From: Klugiella xanthotipulae
Lineage (GTDB): Bacteria; Actinomycetota; Actinomycetes; Actinomycetales; Microbacteriaceae
Direction: 5' to 3'
Assembly (NCBI RefSeq): GCF_006716695.1
Contig: NZ_VFPN01000003.1
Span: 434,001-498,000 of the forward strand
Length of the DNA: 64,000 nt
The position numbers and the translations under genes are program-made. Below the pieces are notes generated by a model, which saw nothing but the letters and a program-made list of their open reading frames with translations, ran no database searches and had not been told where the DNA came from. Positions 44,417 to 52,710 of the stretch are shown piece by piece (positions within the stretch are counted from its first letter, which is position 1; each line of letters opens with the position of its first letter).

Positions 44417-45394
44417 ATGCCACAGGATACCGACGTCATTATTGTGGGGGCAGTACGTTCAGGGCTCGTCGCCACAAACGAGCTATTGAACGATGGAAAG
44501 AGCATCCTCCTGCTCGACCAGGAGTCGGAGAGCAATCGGGTGACCAGGTCTGGTGATCAGTTAGAGGCCTCTTCTTTATCGACTCACCGAAGCAACACGC
44601 GTAGGCGTGCGCGACATCGACGGGGGAAGCGGCCCCGAAACAGTCGCGCCGTTTGCGCAGCGATTCCGGCAGGGATGTGCCGAAGTAGGCCCACTCTCCG
44701 TCTGCGCCACCGTCTCCGAGTCACCGAACTACTCACGGAGGACGACTCGGTCGTGAGGGCGGGAAGGCCTGCCTCCTCTCGCTGAGCGCTGCATCATGCG
44801 ACCAAGCCAGCGGTCAGACGGGCACCTGGGCATCAGCGATCGGATGTGGCACTATGTGGAAGGTATCCAGAGCTGAGGTCGGGAGCACCCAGCGCGTCGA
44901 GGCGTTCAAGAAAAAGGGGCCGATTTCATCGCGACCCCCTCACTCGGCCAACTGATCGACAGAATGCAGAAGACCAGCGAGGTTGCACTGACAAAGCGAA
45001 CACCATCCGGGAAGTCGAGGCCAGGGATCGGGAGATCACGAACCCGTTCACAAAGGATTTGCAGGTGACCGCTATCCGAGGGGCCCAGCGCTATAGTGGC
45101 GACAAGATCCTGCGCGTGGCATGGCCGCACCGTTTGTAAGATCCAGCCGCTGATCGCGGCCAAACTGCACGTGCTCACCCGCAAGAGCCTGGGCGGCGGC
45201 CAGACCGATCTGGCCGCACGCGCGCTCTGCTGAAGAGAAAGTGATCCCGGGGGTTTACACCGTTGGCGAGGCCGCGGGTTTTGGCGGTGGCGGGGTGCAC
45301 GGCTACCAGCATTCGAAAGAACTTTCTTGCAAGGTTGCCTCTTCACCGGCAAAACAGCCGGACGTGCCGCGGCCCGCGCCGTTTCACAGCTAAC
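44417..45394 (+). pseudogene. Wrecked FAD-binding dehydrogenase (KstD-like) gene
   Basis: Pieces of one FAD-dependent dehydrogenase lie in order but in different frames. First is the N-terminal dinucleotide region MPQDTDVIIVGAVRSGLVAT (the GxGxxG motif is degraded to GAVRSG). GLFFIDSPKQHA with nearby stops comes next, then LRLRHRLRVTELLTEDDSVV and DRMWHYVEGIQS followed by a stop. EAFKKKGADFI, KDLQVTAIRGAQRY, LIAAKLHVLTRKSLGG and FLQGCLFTGKTAGRAAA follow. Relatives are about 550 residues; about 980 bp remain, so several hundred bases are deleted as well as multiple frameshifts. The 5' start codon and ribosome binding region survive. It is dead as an enzyme. The original substrate may have been a steroid-like compound, but that is a guess from family. 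Confidence 0.75.
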
Positions 45395-45476
45395 GACATG
45401 TCACGGTGACGGGAACCCGCGGGCATAATAGAGAGGTTCGCCCAGCAACGGCGGACCCGTGGACAAAGGAAACATC

Positions 45477-46376
45477 GTGATAGATCCGCTCAAGCACCTC
45501 ATTGATACCCTCACCCTCGACCAGACGGGGGCACGAACCAGTGAAGACATCTTTGTGGGCGTGCCCATGTGGACACCTCACGGCCGCGCGTTTGGCGGGC
45601 AGGTGTTGGCTCAGTCGATCGTCGCCGCGTCGCTGACAGTACAGGAGGACAGACCCATCCACTCGATGCACGGCTACTTCCTCCGCCCTGGAGATGTCCA
45701 GCAGACCATGACCTACTCGGTAGACCGCATCTACGATGGGCGTTCATTTTCCACCCGGCGCACACAGGCCTACCAGAACGGCCACCCGGTGCTCTCCATG
45801 ATCGCCTCCTTCCAGCAGCCTGATGAGGGGCTCAACCACCAGACCCCCCTCGATATGAGCCACTACCCAGAACCGGAGAGCATCCCCAGCCTGCGCGACC
45901 GCTACGCCGACCTGGCCGGCTCGGGCAGCGCCGATTGGATTCTAGAACGACCCTTCGATATCCGGCATACCGAGTCCCCCATCTTCGTCTCAGTTGACGG
46001 CGAACGCGTGGCACGCCAGGCCGAGTGGGTGAAGACAGTCGGGCCCATGCCGGACAGTCCACTCGTCCATAAGGCTGCCCTCGCCTTCGCAAGCGACTAC
46101 TCCATTCTGGAACCGATTTACCGCCGACACGGTATACCCTGGATGACCCCCGGGCTACGTACCGCAAGCCTCGACCACGCCATGTGGTTTCACCGCCGAT
46201 TCCGTGTGGACGAGTGGTTGCTCTTTGTGACGGAGTCCCCGACGGCTCAGGGCGGTCGCGGACTCTCCCAGGGTCGCGTCTACAATCGCGACGGTACCCA
46301 CGTGGCTACTGTGGCGCAGGAAGGAATGGTCCGGGTACCCCGGCGTGAGCCGCACGAGAAGGAATCGGACGAATAG
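45477..46376 (+). CDS. tesB: Acyl-CoA thioesterase II (TesB family)
   Basis: Double-hotdog thioesterase of 299 aa that hydrolyses acyl-CoA to free acid and CoA. Repeat one includes RAFGGQVLAQSIVAAS (about 37-52) and HSMHGYFLRPGD; repeat two includes SLDHAMWFHRRFRVDEWLL (about 225, catalytic Asp) and GRGLSQGRVYNRDGTHVATV (about 258-277, catalytic Gln), ending QEGMVR. GTG 45477 is chosen because AAAGGA lies six nt upstream; GTG 45459 is in frame but unsupported. It is convergent with the small thioesterase gene across an inverted repeat at 46396-46433. Confidence 0.93.
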   Translation: MIDPLKHLIDTLTLDQTGARTSEDIFVGVPMWTPHGRAFGGQVLAQSIVAASLTVQEDRPIHSMHGYFLRPGDVQQTMTYSVDRIYDGRSFSTRRTQAYQNGHPVLSMIASFQQPDEGLNHQTPLDMSHYPEPESIPSLRDRYADLAGSGSADWILERPFDIRHTESPIFVSVDGERVARQAEWVKTVGPMPDSPLVHKAALAFASDYSILEPIYRRHGIPWMTPGLRTASLDHAMWFHRRFRVDEWLLFVTESPTAQGGRGLSQGRVYNRDGTHVATVAQEGMVRVPRREPHEKESDE

Positions 46377-46395
46377 AACGCCTACCGCGAAAGTT

Positions 46396-46433
46396 GAGGG
46401 CGGCTGCGGAGAATCATCTCCACAACCGCCCTC
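46396..46433. terminator. Terminator-like inverted repeat between two thioesterase genes
   Basis: GAGGGCGG pairs with CCGCCCTC, with a nested GGAGA/TCTCC hairpin. It lies between convergent genes and probably ends both transcripts. Confidence 0.6.
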
Positions 46434-46446
46434 TTCGCTGTCTCGG

Positions 46447-46923
46447 CTACGCGCGCACCGGACGTCCGATCATGACCGGCGCACCGAGCAACGGTTCCAG
46501 GGCCGCACGCTCCTCGGGACGAAACCGACGGGGTGATCCTGAACTCGTTGTGACCAGCACGATAGTACTCATCGCCCGCGCGTAGAGAGTTTCGGCTTCA
46601 CTACCGCTACTGCCAAAGACCTCGTAGTACAGGTCAAAGCTGGAGCCACCAAAAGAGCCAATCCACATCTGGATATCAATCGGATGCTCCAGATACGGCA
46701 GCATTGAGCGGTACTCGATCTGCTGCTGCGCGATGATCATAAGAGTATCCGACTCCGGGGAACCGTCGAACACCTGAGTAGCCGACCCTGGAGAGCCGCC
46801 CGGGGGCCGCCAAAAAAGCCGGATACGCGCCTCCTCCAGAAGGCGAAACATAACAGCGTTGTTAACGTGGCCGTAGGCGTCCAGATCGGCCCACCGCAAT
46901 TCCAAAGAGACATGCGAACGCAT
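46447..46923 (-). CDS. 4-hydroxybenzoyl-CoA thioesterase-like (hotdog) protein
   Basis: Single-hotdog protein of 158 aa. The family motif is LRWADLDAYGHVNNAVMFRL (about 9-28, with catalytic-type Asp), followed by the strand EYRSMLPYLEHPIDIQMWIG and SSFDLYYEVF. The substrate is unknown. ATG 46923 is chosen: it lies 4 bp after the ettA stop; the frame remains open 282 bp further but that part is antisense-like shadow of ettA. A thioesterase just downstream of ettA is also seen in mycobacteria (Rv2475c-Rv2477c region, from memory). Confidence 0.88.
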   Translation of the reverse strand: MRSHVSLELRWADLDAYGHVNNAVMFRLLEEARIRLFWRPPGGSPGSATQVFDGSPESDTLMIIAQQQIEYRSMLPYLEHPIDIQMWIGSFGGSSFDLYYEVFGSSGSEAETLYARAMSTIVLVTTSSGSPRRFRPEERAALEPLLGAPVMIGRPVRA

Positions 46924-46927
46924 CGGT

Positions 46928-48610
46928 TTAGTCTCTCGTGAGCTTACGATAGCTGGCGCGGGATGGCTTAGCCGCATCCGGTCCGAGGCGAACAATTTTG
47001 TTCTCCTCGTAGGCCTCAAAGTTTCCTTCGAACCAGTGCCAGTAGGACGGGTTCTCCTCGGTCCCCTCAAAGGCCAGGATATGGGTAGCGATACGGTCAA
47101 GGAACCATCGGTCGTGTGTAATGACCACCGCACAACCGGGGAACTCCAACAAGGCGTTCTCCAAGCTTGACAGAGTCTCGACATCAAGATCGTTCGTCGG
47201 CTCATCGAGCAACAACAGGTTGCCCCCCTGCTTGAGAGTGAGCGCCAGATTCAGACGGTTGCGCTCCCCACCGGAGAGCACCCCGGCGGGTTTCTGCTGG
47301 TCCGGCCCCTTAAAACCGAATGTGGATACGTACGCCCGAGATGGAATCTCGGTGTTCCCCACCTGGATATAGTCCAGTCCATCCGAAACTACCTCCCAGA
47401 GTGTCTTCTTGGGATCAATTCCGCCACGAGATTGGTCCACATAGGAGATCTTGACTGTCTCTCCCACTTTCAACTCGCCACTATCCAACTCTTCAAGCCC
47501 CACGATCGACTTGAACAGTGTGGTCTTTCCTACCCCGTTCGGACCGATCACACCGACAATGCCGTTACGGGGCAGGGTGAAGGACAGGCCGTCAACAAGC
47601 ACACGCTCGCCGAAACCTTTCCGAATATTCTTGGCCTCAAGAACGATCTGTCCCAGGCGGGGGCCCGCAGGAATCTGAATCTCCTCAAAGTCGAGCTTCT
47701 TAGTCCGCTCAGCCTCTTCGGCCATCTCTTCGTAGCGAGCAAGTCGGGCCTTCGATTTGGCCTGACGGCCCTTGGCGTTTGACCGCACCCACTCCAGTTC
47801 CTCGGCCAGACGCTTGGAGAGCTTTGCGTCCTTTTTACCCTGGACCTGTAGACGTTCCTGCTTCTTCTCCAGGTAGGTGGAGTAATTACCCTCATAAGGG
47901 TACAGACGGCCGCGATCAACCTCGGCAATCCACTCGGCGACATGGTCGAGAAAGTATCGATCGTGTGTGACGGCGAGAACGGCACCGGGGTACTTCGCCA
48001 GGTGCTGCTCCAGCCAGAGCACGCTTTCGGCATCCAAGTGGTTCGTGGGCTCGTCGAGAAGTAGCAGATCGGGCTTCTGCAGCAGAAGCTTACAGAGAGC
48101 GACACGACGCTTCTCCCCGCCAGAGAGGTTTCGAACAATAGCGTCGGCCGGCGGGCAGCGGAGCGCCTCCATCGCCTGCTCCAGCTGCGAGTCGAGGTCC
48201 CACGCATCGCGCGCATCAATCTCTTCCTGCAAGGTACCCATCTCGGGAAGCAGGACATCATAGTCGGCATCTGGGTTGGCCATCTCAGCGGAGATCTCGT
48301 TGAATCGGTCGATCTTTGCTTTGGTATCGGCCACACCAGCCTCCACATTGGAGAGCACGGTGGCGTCCTCATCAAGCTCGGGCTCCTGCAACAGAATGCC
48401 AACCGTATAGCCGGGCGTGAGATGTGCTTCACCGTTGCTGGGAGTATCCAGGCCAGCCATAATCTTGAGGATCGTAGACTTACCGGCACCGTTGGGACCC
48501 ACGACGCCAATCTTGGCCCCGGGGATGAACGACATCGAAACGTCGTCAAGGATTACTTTGTCGCCGTGCGCTTTACGAGCACGCACCATTTGGTAAATAT
48601 ATTCAGCCAT
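46928..48610 (-). CDS. ettA: Energy-dependent translational throttle protein EttA (ABC-F)
   Basis: Ribosome-associated ABC-F ATPase of 560 aa. Two ATPase domains are present: the first with VGPNGAGKSTILKIMAGL (Walker A, about 36-53) and NLSGGEKRRVALCKLLLQKP with LLLLDEPTNHLD; the second with GVIGPNGVGKTTLFKSIVGL (about 350) and VLSGGERNRLNLALTLKQG with LLLLDEPTNDLD. The interdomain linker is long and basic (about 240-300). EttA gates the ribosome's entry into elongation according to ATP:ADP in E. coli. It lacks membrane helices. It starts 5 bp after the lipoprotein gene's stop and belongs to the ssb-lipoprotein-ettA-thioesterase run. Confidence 0.95.
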   Translation of the reverse strand: MAEYIYQMVRARKAHGDKVILDDVSMSFIPGAKIGVVGPNGAGKSTILKIMAGLDTPSNGEAHLTPGYTVGILLQEPELDEDATVLSNVEAGVADTKAKIDRFNEISAEMANPDADYDVLLPEMGTLQEEIDARDAWDLDSQLEQAMEALRCPPADAIVRNLSGGEKRRVALCKLLLQKPDLLLLDEPTNHLDAESVLWLEQHLAKYPGAVLAVTHDRYFLDHVAEWIAEVDRGRLYPYEGNYSTYLEKKQERLQVQGKKDAKLSKRLAEELEWVRSNAKGRQAKSKARLARYEEMAEEAERTKKLDFEEIQIPAGPRLGQIVLEAKNIRKGFGERVLVDGLSFTLPRNGIVGVIGPNGVGKTTLFKSIVGLEELDSGELKVGETVKISYVDQSRGGIDPKKTLWEVVSDGLDYIQVGNTEIPSRAYVSTFGFKGPDQQKPAGVLSGGERNRLNLALTLKQGGNLLLLDEPTNDLDVETLSSLENALLEFPGCAVVITHDRWFLDRIATHILAFEGTEENPSYWHWFEGNFEAYEENKIVRLGPDAAKPSRASYRKLTRD

Positions 48611-48615
48611 ATTGC

Positions 48616-49104
48616 CTACCAGTCTATGGGCCGGGTCTCGCCGATGATGCAGACACTCTTGTCTGGCCCCACAGCAGCAACCTTAAGCCCGGTGACAGAA
48701 CGATCTCCCGTCACAAACTGGCCCAGAAGACACTCCTGGCCCACCAGTACGGAGACAAAGATATTGTCGGCCACCAGGTTGGTCTGCGTCTTGTCAAAAG
48801 ACACCTGCATAGCCGATTTATCAAACCCGGCCGCCACCAGAGCGTTGACCACGTTCTCACCGTTGATATCTGCACCACCGGATGCTGTTGCCTGGTTGGT
48901 GTAGCTGAAGAACGGCAGATTCTGCTCTGCTGTTCCGTCCGGTACAAACTCTGGCACTTCTTCGGGCGCAGCGCTCGTCGGCGCGGTTGTGGATCTGGCG
49001 GCCGGGGCGGGCCGACCGGTGACCATATCAATCAGTGAGCATCCGCTCACCACTCCCACAATTACCAACACGGCAATACCCGAATAGATGCGTCGTTTTT
49101 TCAC
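48616..49104 (-). CDS. Small secreted lipoprotein, unknown function
   Basis: Protein of 162 aa. The N-terminus MKKRRIYSGIAVLVIVGVVSGC is a lipoprotein signal with the lipobox VSGC (Cys 22), so it is expected on the outer membrane face. A Pro/Ala/Thr linker (about 32-50) leads to a compact domain (about 65-162) holding two further Cys (QECLLG and SVCIIG) that could form a disulfide. It may match a small actinobacterial domain family (possibly DUF6993), but I cannot confirm this. It lies between ssb (47 bp upstream) and ettA (5 bp downstream), so it is co-transcribed with them. Confidence 0.75.
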   Translation of the reverse strand: MKKRRIYSGIAVLVIVGVVSGCSLIDMVTGRPAPAARSTTAPTSAAPEEVPEFVPDGTAEQNLPFFSYTNQATASGGADINGENVVNALVAAGFDKSAMQVSFDKTQTNLVADNIFVSVLVGQECLLGQFVTGDRSVTGLKVAAVGPDKSVCIIGETRPIDW

Positions 49105-49151
49105 CCTATGAGTGTACCGACGAAAGAGTCTCCCAAACTGGTAGAAGAATA

Positions 49152-49682
49152 CTAGAAGGGCACAGCCACCTCTTCAGCGTGGACTCCATCCTCCTCGCTC
49201 GCCAACGCATTGCCTGTACTTCCGGGAAGAGCCCACCCCGAGCGCATTCCAGCAGGTGACCCCTCGGACGGCCCGGAGGCAGCGGATTCCCGCGCCTCGG
49301 CATCCGCCCGATCAGAAGTGGAGGTGAGCAGAGTACGGTGGAAGGCTGTTGTTCCCCACAAAAGATCGTGTCCGATGGATTCGGCCTCAATCTCGACGCT
49401 GATACCTGACTTCTCGCTGCTCTGCCATGGCCGAACCCGAAGCTTACCCCGTAGAATCACCCGATCACCCTTGTGTACAGAACCAGCAACGTTTATTGCC
49501 GTCTGTCGAAACGATGTCACAGTGTACCAATTAGTTTCACCATCAATCCACGTACCACTCTGACGGTTGTAGCGCCGCTGGGCGGAGGCCAAGCGAAACG
49601 AGGTAATCGCGAGACCCTCATGGGTAGTGAGATGCCGTGGTTCGGTGGCGACAACGCCGGATACGGTCATCATGTCGGTCAT
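49152..49682 (-). CDS. ssb: Single-stranded DNA-binding protein paralogue (SsbB-like)
   Basis: Protein of 176 aa with an OB-fold: MTVSGVVATEPRHLT, ITSFRLASAQRRYN, TNWYTVTSFRQTAINVAGSV, KGDRVILRGKLRVRPW. It ends VAVPF, a remnant of the acidic tip that recruits repair partners in SSB proteins, but with less acidity. The pattern and its place upstream of ettA match the mycobacterial SSBb paralogue (Rv2478c, from memory) rather than the essential rpsF-linked SSB. ATG 49682 has AGAGGAGAACACC upstream; a longer frame to 49832 reads through a hairpin and is unlikely. Confidence 0.85.
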   Translation of the reverse strand: MTDMMTVSGVVATEPRHLTTHEGLAITSFRLASAQRRYNRQSGTWIDGETNWYTVTSFRQTAINVAGSVHKGDRVILRGKLRVRPWQSSEKSGISVEIEAESIGHDLLWGTTAFHRTLLTSTSDRADAEARESAASGPSEGSPAGMRSGWALPGSTGNALASEEDGVHAEEVAVPF

Positions 49683-49697
49683 GGTGTTCTCCTCTGA

Positions 49698-49765
49698 TCT
49701 CCCGGGCGGAGCGTATCGGGCCACCAAAAGGTGGCACGGACACCGGAGCGCTCCCGCCCGGGAGA
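49698..49765 (-). promoter_or_regulatory. Long hairpin abutting the ssb ribosome binding site
   Basis: Arms at 49698-49713 and 49749-49765 pair over about 16 bp with one bulge, and a nested CCACC/GGTGG hairpin with an AAAA loop lies inside. On the minus strand the structure ends about 4 nt before the AGAGGAG ribosome binding site of ssb and has no T-run, so it looks like a leader structure rather than a terminator. Confidence 0.55.
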
Positions 49766-49884
49766 CGATCTCCGATGCCCGCACAGCCAGTGTGCCGAGA
49801 ACCAACCGGACCGGGCAGAGAGACGCTGTCATCTGTGGAGAAGAAGACCGCTACGCCGACCTGTGGGGAAGAGCTTCCGCGAAG

Positions 49885-50406
49885 CTAGCGGATGTACTCC
49901 GTAAACGTCGCACGAATTTTCTGTACCTTGGGCACCGCAACGGCCATGCAGTATCCCTGGCCCGGGTTCTTCGTGAAAAAGTCCTGGTGATACTCCTCAG
50001 CCGGGAAGAACATGCCGAGAGGGCTGAGCTCCGTGACGATCGTGCCGGGCCACCACGCCCGAGCACGATCCCGAGCGGCCGACATAAGCTCGCGCTGATC
50101 CTCGGAACGGTAGTACATTGCCGAACGGTATTGCGTACCCACGTCGTGACCCTGCCGGTTAAGCTGGGTGGGGTCATGCAGGGTAAAGAAAACGTTGAGA
50201 ATGATCTCGGTCGGGATGACCTCCGGATCGTACTCCACGCGCACGGCCTCGGCATGCCCGGTATGTCCGGTACACACCTGCTCGTAGGTGGGCGATTCGG
50301 TCTCGCCGCCCGTATAACCGGACACCACATCTGTCACACCGCGCAGTGTGCGATAGACCGCATCCAAACACCAAAAACATCCGCCAGCAACCACAAGAGA
50401 AGTCAT
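49885..50406 (-). CDS. msrA: Peptide methionine sulfoxide reductase MsrA
   Basis: Repairs oxidised methionine (S-sulfoxide form) in proteins. The 173-aa protein has the catalytic GGCFWCLDAVYRTLRGV (Cys about 10), SGYTGGETESPTYEQVCTGHTGHAEAV, the conserved Tyr/Asp in EEYHQDFF, and PTQLNRQGHDVGTQYRS. A resolving Cys is present in QGYCMAV near the C-terminus. It is divergent from the EamA gene and about 200 bp upstream of ssb on the same strand. Confidence 0.95.
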   Translation of the reverse strand: MTSLVVAGGCFWCLDAVYRTLRGVTDVVSGYTGGETESPTYEQVCTGHTGHAEAVRVEYDPEVIPTEIILNVFFTLHDPTQLNRQGHDVGTQYRSAMYYRSEDQRELMSAARDRARAWWPGTIVTELSPLGMFFPAEEYHQDFFTKNPGQGYCMAVAVPKVQKIRATFTEYIR

Positions 50407-50480
50407 CGCATCATGCTACCCCCGGTCGGCCCTAAGATAAGTGCTGTGCATCACATCAGCTATACCCCGCACGCGCACGC

Positions 50481-51470
50481 GTGAACCGCGGATACGCCTA
50501 CGCTCTGCTCTCAGCTTTTCTCTTCGGCCTCAATGGCAGCGTGGCCAAGGTGGTGCTGGCGGCGGGTATCACGGCGGCGCAACTCACATTCTTGCGAGTG
50601 CTGACCACCTGCGTGATTGCCGGGCTCGCCCTTCTATTTACTCACCGATCAGGGTTCCGGCTCACCCCGCGCCACGCCGTCGGCATGCTAGCGCTTGGCC
50701 TTCTGGGAGTCTCGGGGCTCCAGTTTTTTTACGCAACGGCTATCACCATGCTGCCCGTCGGGATCACTCTACTCATCGAGTATACGAGCGTACTCATGGT
50801 GGCACTCATCGCATTCTTTGCCTTCAGAGAAGCCGTGCGGCCACGACTCTGGCTCGCCCTGGGCCTCGTTCTCGCGGGACTCGCCGTCGTCTCCCACATC
50901 TGGGCAAGCCAGCTATCTTCGAGCGGTGTCGCGTTCGCTTTCGGCGCGGCCCTCTGCTATACGGCTTACTTCCTCGTGGGTGAGCGCGCAGTCGGAGCCA
51001 CAAGCCCACTCGTCGTGTCTTTCTGGTCGATGCTCGCGGCAACCATTTTCTGGGCCTTCTTCAGCGGGTGGTGGCAGCTGGATCTGACGGCGCTGGGGGC
51101 CCCCGTTTCACTCAGCGATAACCTGGCGCAGCTGAACCCACCGCTCTGGCTCCCCCTCCTCTGGACCCTCACGATGGGGTCTTTCGCACCGTTCTATCTG
51201 TCTTTTCTGGCTCTCAAACATCTCCCGGCCACGGCTGCAGGAATTGTCGGTACCTCTGAGGTCATCTTCGCCTTCATCGTGGCCTGGCTATGGCTCAATG
51301 AAACACTCGATGTCGTGCAGATCCTCGGGGTTATCGTGGTGATGTTAGGTATTGGAGTCGCTCAGACCGCGCGGCAGGACCACGCACTAGACCTCAGTCT
51401 CGCCACACAGGAACTCTCACTCGGGGCGCTGCGCGACCCAGAACTCCCGCCGCAGGTTTCTCGACGCTAG
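50481..51470 (+). CDS. EamA-family exporter (RhtA-like)
   Basis: Protein of 329 aa with ten hydrophobic segments in two EamA repeats; repeat one opens YALLSAFLFGLNGSVAKVVL and repeat two GVAFAFGAALCYTAYFLVGE. It closes with ALKHLPATAAGIVGTSEVIFAFIVAWLWLNE, typical of the RhtA/YdcZ-like drug/metabolite transporter superfamily, members of which export threonine, homoserine or other small amphiphiles. Substrate unknown. The start is GTG 50481. A 40-residue hydrophilic tail follows the last helix. Confidence 0.88.
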   Translation: MNRGYAYALLSAFLFGLNGSVAKVVLAAGITAAQLTFLRVLTTCVIAGLALLFTHRSGFRLTPRHAVGMLALGLLGVSGLQFFYATAITMLPVGITLLIEYTSVLMVALIAFFAFREAVRPRLWLALGLVLAGLAVVSHIWASQLSSSGVAFAFGAALCYTAYFLVGERAVGATSPLVVSFWSMLAATIFWAFFSGWWQLDLTALGAPVSLSDNLAQLNPPLWLPLLWTLTMGSFAPFYLSFLALKHLPATAAGIVGTSEVIFAFIVAWLWLNETLDVVQILGVIVVMLGIGVAQTARQDHALDLSLATQELSLGALRDPELPPQVSRR

Positions 51471-51543
51471 CAACCGTTTCCCTCGCTGTCGGTGGTCACC
51501 CGTAGTCTCTCCCCATAGCTATCTTCACCCGAGAGGACACAGA

Positions 51544-51843
51544 ATGACCACTATCCACACGCCACCCCCGGCCGTCTTGGACGAGATACTCTCGCTCTTC
51601 CCCGGGGTGTCACTCCGTCCGCTGCGCACGGGCAGCTACCGAGTCACAACACTCTCGGGTCAGCTGGCTGGATATATCCACCCGATACTCGACAAGACGG
51701 GCACCTGCTTTCGGGCAACCCTACACAGACCTGGCACGGCCGAGTGCGTTGATTTGGGCGATTTTTCACGGCTGACAGATACCGTCGAATCGTTTTACCG
51801 CACACTACATGAACGGTATGGTGCCGCACAACGCACACCCTAA
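51544..51843 (+). CDS. Small hypothetical protein
   Basis: Protein of 99 aa, not recognised. It has one predicted alpha-beta domain: [44 protein letters not shown] and a helical tail ([20 protein letters not shown]). No signal peptide or membrane helix. A GAGAGGACAC stretch precedes the ATG. Its stop overlaps the nadE stop of the opposite strand by 4 bp. The sequence looks coding (balanced hydrophobics, helix pattern), but the function is unknown. Confidence 0.6.
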   Translation: MTTIHTPPPAVLDEILSLFPGVSLRPLRTGSYRVTTLSGQLAGYIHPILDKTGTCFRATLHRPGTAECVDLGDFSRLTDTVESFYRTLHERYGAAQRTP

Positions 51844-52673
51844 CGAGCCAGGCGCCACCACTGGTCAATCGGGGTGACGGGCATCCGGCGCTTATGCTCG
51901 GTAGCTCGGTATCGTGCCTCGATGGCCTCGGCTACCGTCTGATCAACCTCGTTCCCCTCCAGGTAGGCATCAATATCGGCATAACGAAGACCCAGGTTAT
52001 CCTCATCGGTTTGGCCGGGAGCATCATCGAGTAAGTCAGCGGTTGGCTCTTTGAGGTACAGCTCGGTCGGCGCTTGTAGATGTTCAAGAAGCTGTCTCCC
52101 CTGCCCTTTTGTCAAACCACTGAGAGGCAAGACATCAGCCCCACCATCACCAAACTTGGTGTAAAAACCCGTCACCGCCTCGGCCGCGTGGTCAGTTCCC
52201 ACGACGAGTGCCGCACGCTGCCCGGCAATTGCGTATTGTGCAATCATGCGAACACGAGCTTTGACGTTCCCGCGGTTAAAGTCACTCACCGGCTCACCGA
52301 GCGCCCGAGCGAACTCTGCGTCGCAACCAGCGACGGCGTCCCTGATATTGAAAGTGACAGCATGGTCCGGCCGAATAAACTCCAGAGCTCTCTGCGCATC
52401 GTGCTCGTCGTGTTGGATGCCGTGGGGTAGTCGCACGGCATAAAAATCGGCCCGCCCACCCGCATCCCGCACCCGCTCAACCGCGAGCTGGCACAGCCGA
52501 CCGGCAAGCGTGGAGTCTTGGCCGCCGCTGATGCCCAGCACAAACCCGGCAGCACCGGGCACCGCGGCCAGATACTCCACCAGGAACGCAACACGGGCAG
52601 AGATCTGCTGAGCAGGGTCAATCGTAGGCTCGACACCAAGTGCGGACACAATCTGAGACTGAAGCAAACGCAT
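51840..52673 (-). CDS. nadE: NAD(+) synthase, ammonia-dependent type
   Basis: Converts deamido-NAD to NAD using ATP and ammonia. The 277-aa protein has the ATP-pyrophosphatase P-loop [16 protein letters not shown] (about 45-60), the [13 protein letters not shown] segment, [29 protein letters not shown] and the C-terminal TPIDQWWR. No glutaminase domain is present, so the free-ammonia form is expected. ATG 52673 is chosen, with GGGGGA close before; the frame is open 54 bp further. It follows the alpha/beta-hydrolase gene by 37 bp. Confidence 0.93.
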   Translation of the reverse strand: MRLLQSQIVSALGVEPTIDPAQQISARVAFLVEYLAAVPGAAGFVLGISGGQDSTLAGRLCQLAVERVRDAGGRADFYAVRLPHGIQHDEHDAQRALEFIRPDHAVTFNIRDAVAGCDAEFARALGEPVSDFNRGNVKARVRMIAQYAIAGQRAALVVGTDHAAEAVTGFYTKFGDGGADVLPLSGLTKGQGRQLLEHLQAPTELYLKEPTADLLDDAPGQTDEDNLGLRYADIDAYLEGNEVDQTVAEAIEARYRATEHKRRMPVTPIDQWWRLAR

Positions 52674-52710
52674 TCCCCCACGATACCCCGCCCGGAGGTT
52701 GAGTCGATGG

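Noticed and set aside
46924-47205. Upstream extension of the small thioesterase inside ettA
   Set aside because: ettA is complete on the same strand in another frame and ATG 46923 fits the hotdog fold start.
51544-51843. The 99-aa gene as a toxin or antitoxin
   Set aside because: It has no partner gene beside it and no toxin/antitoxin motif; kept only as a hypothetical protein.
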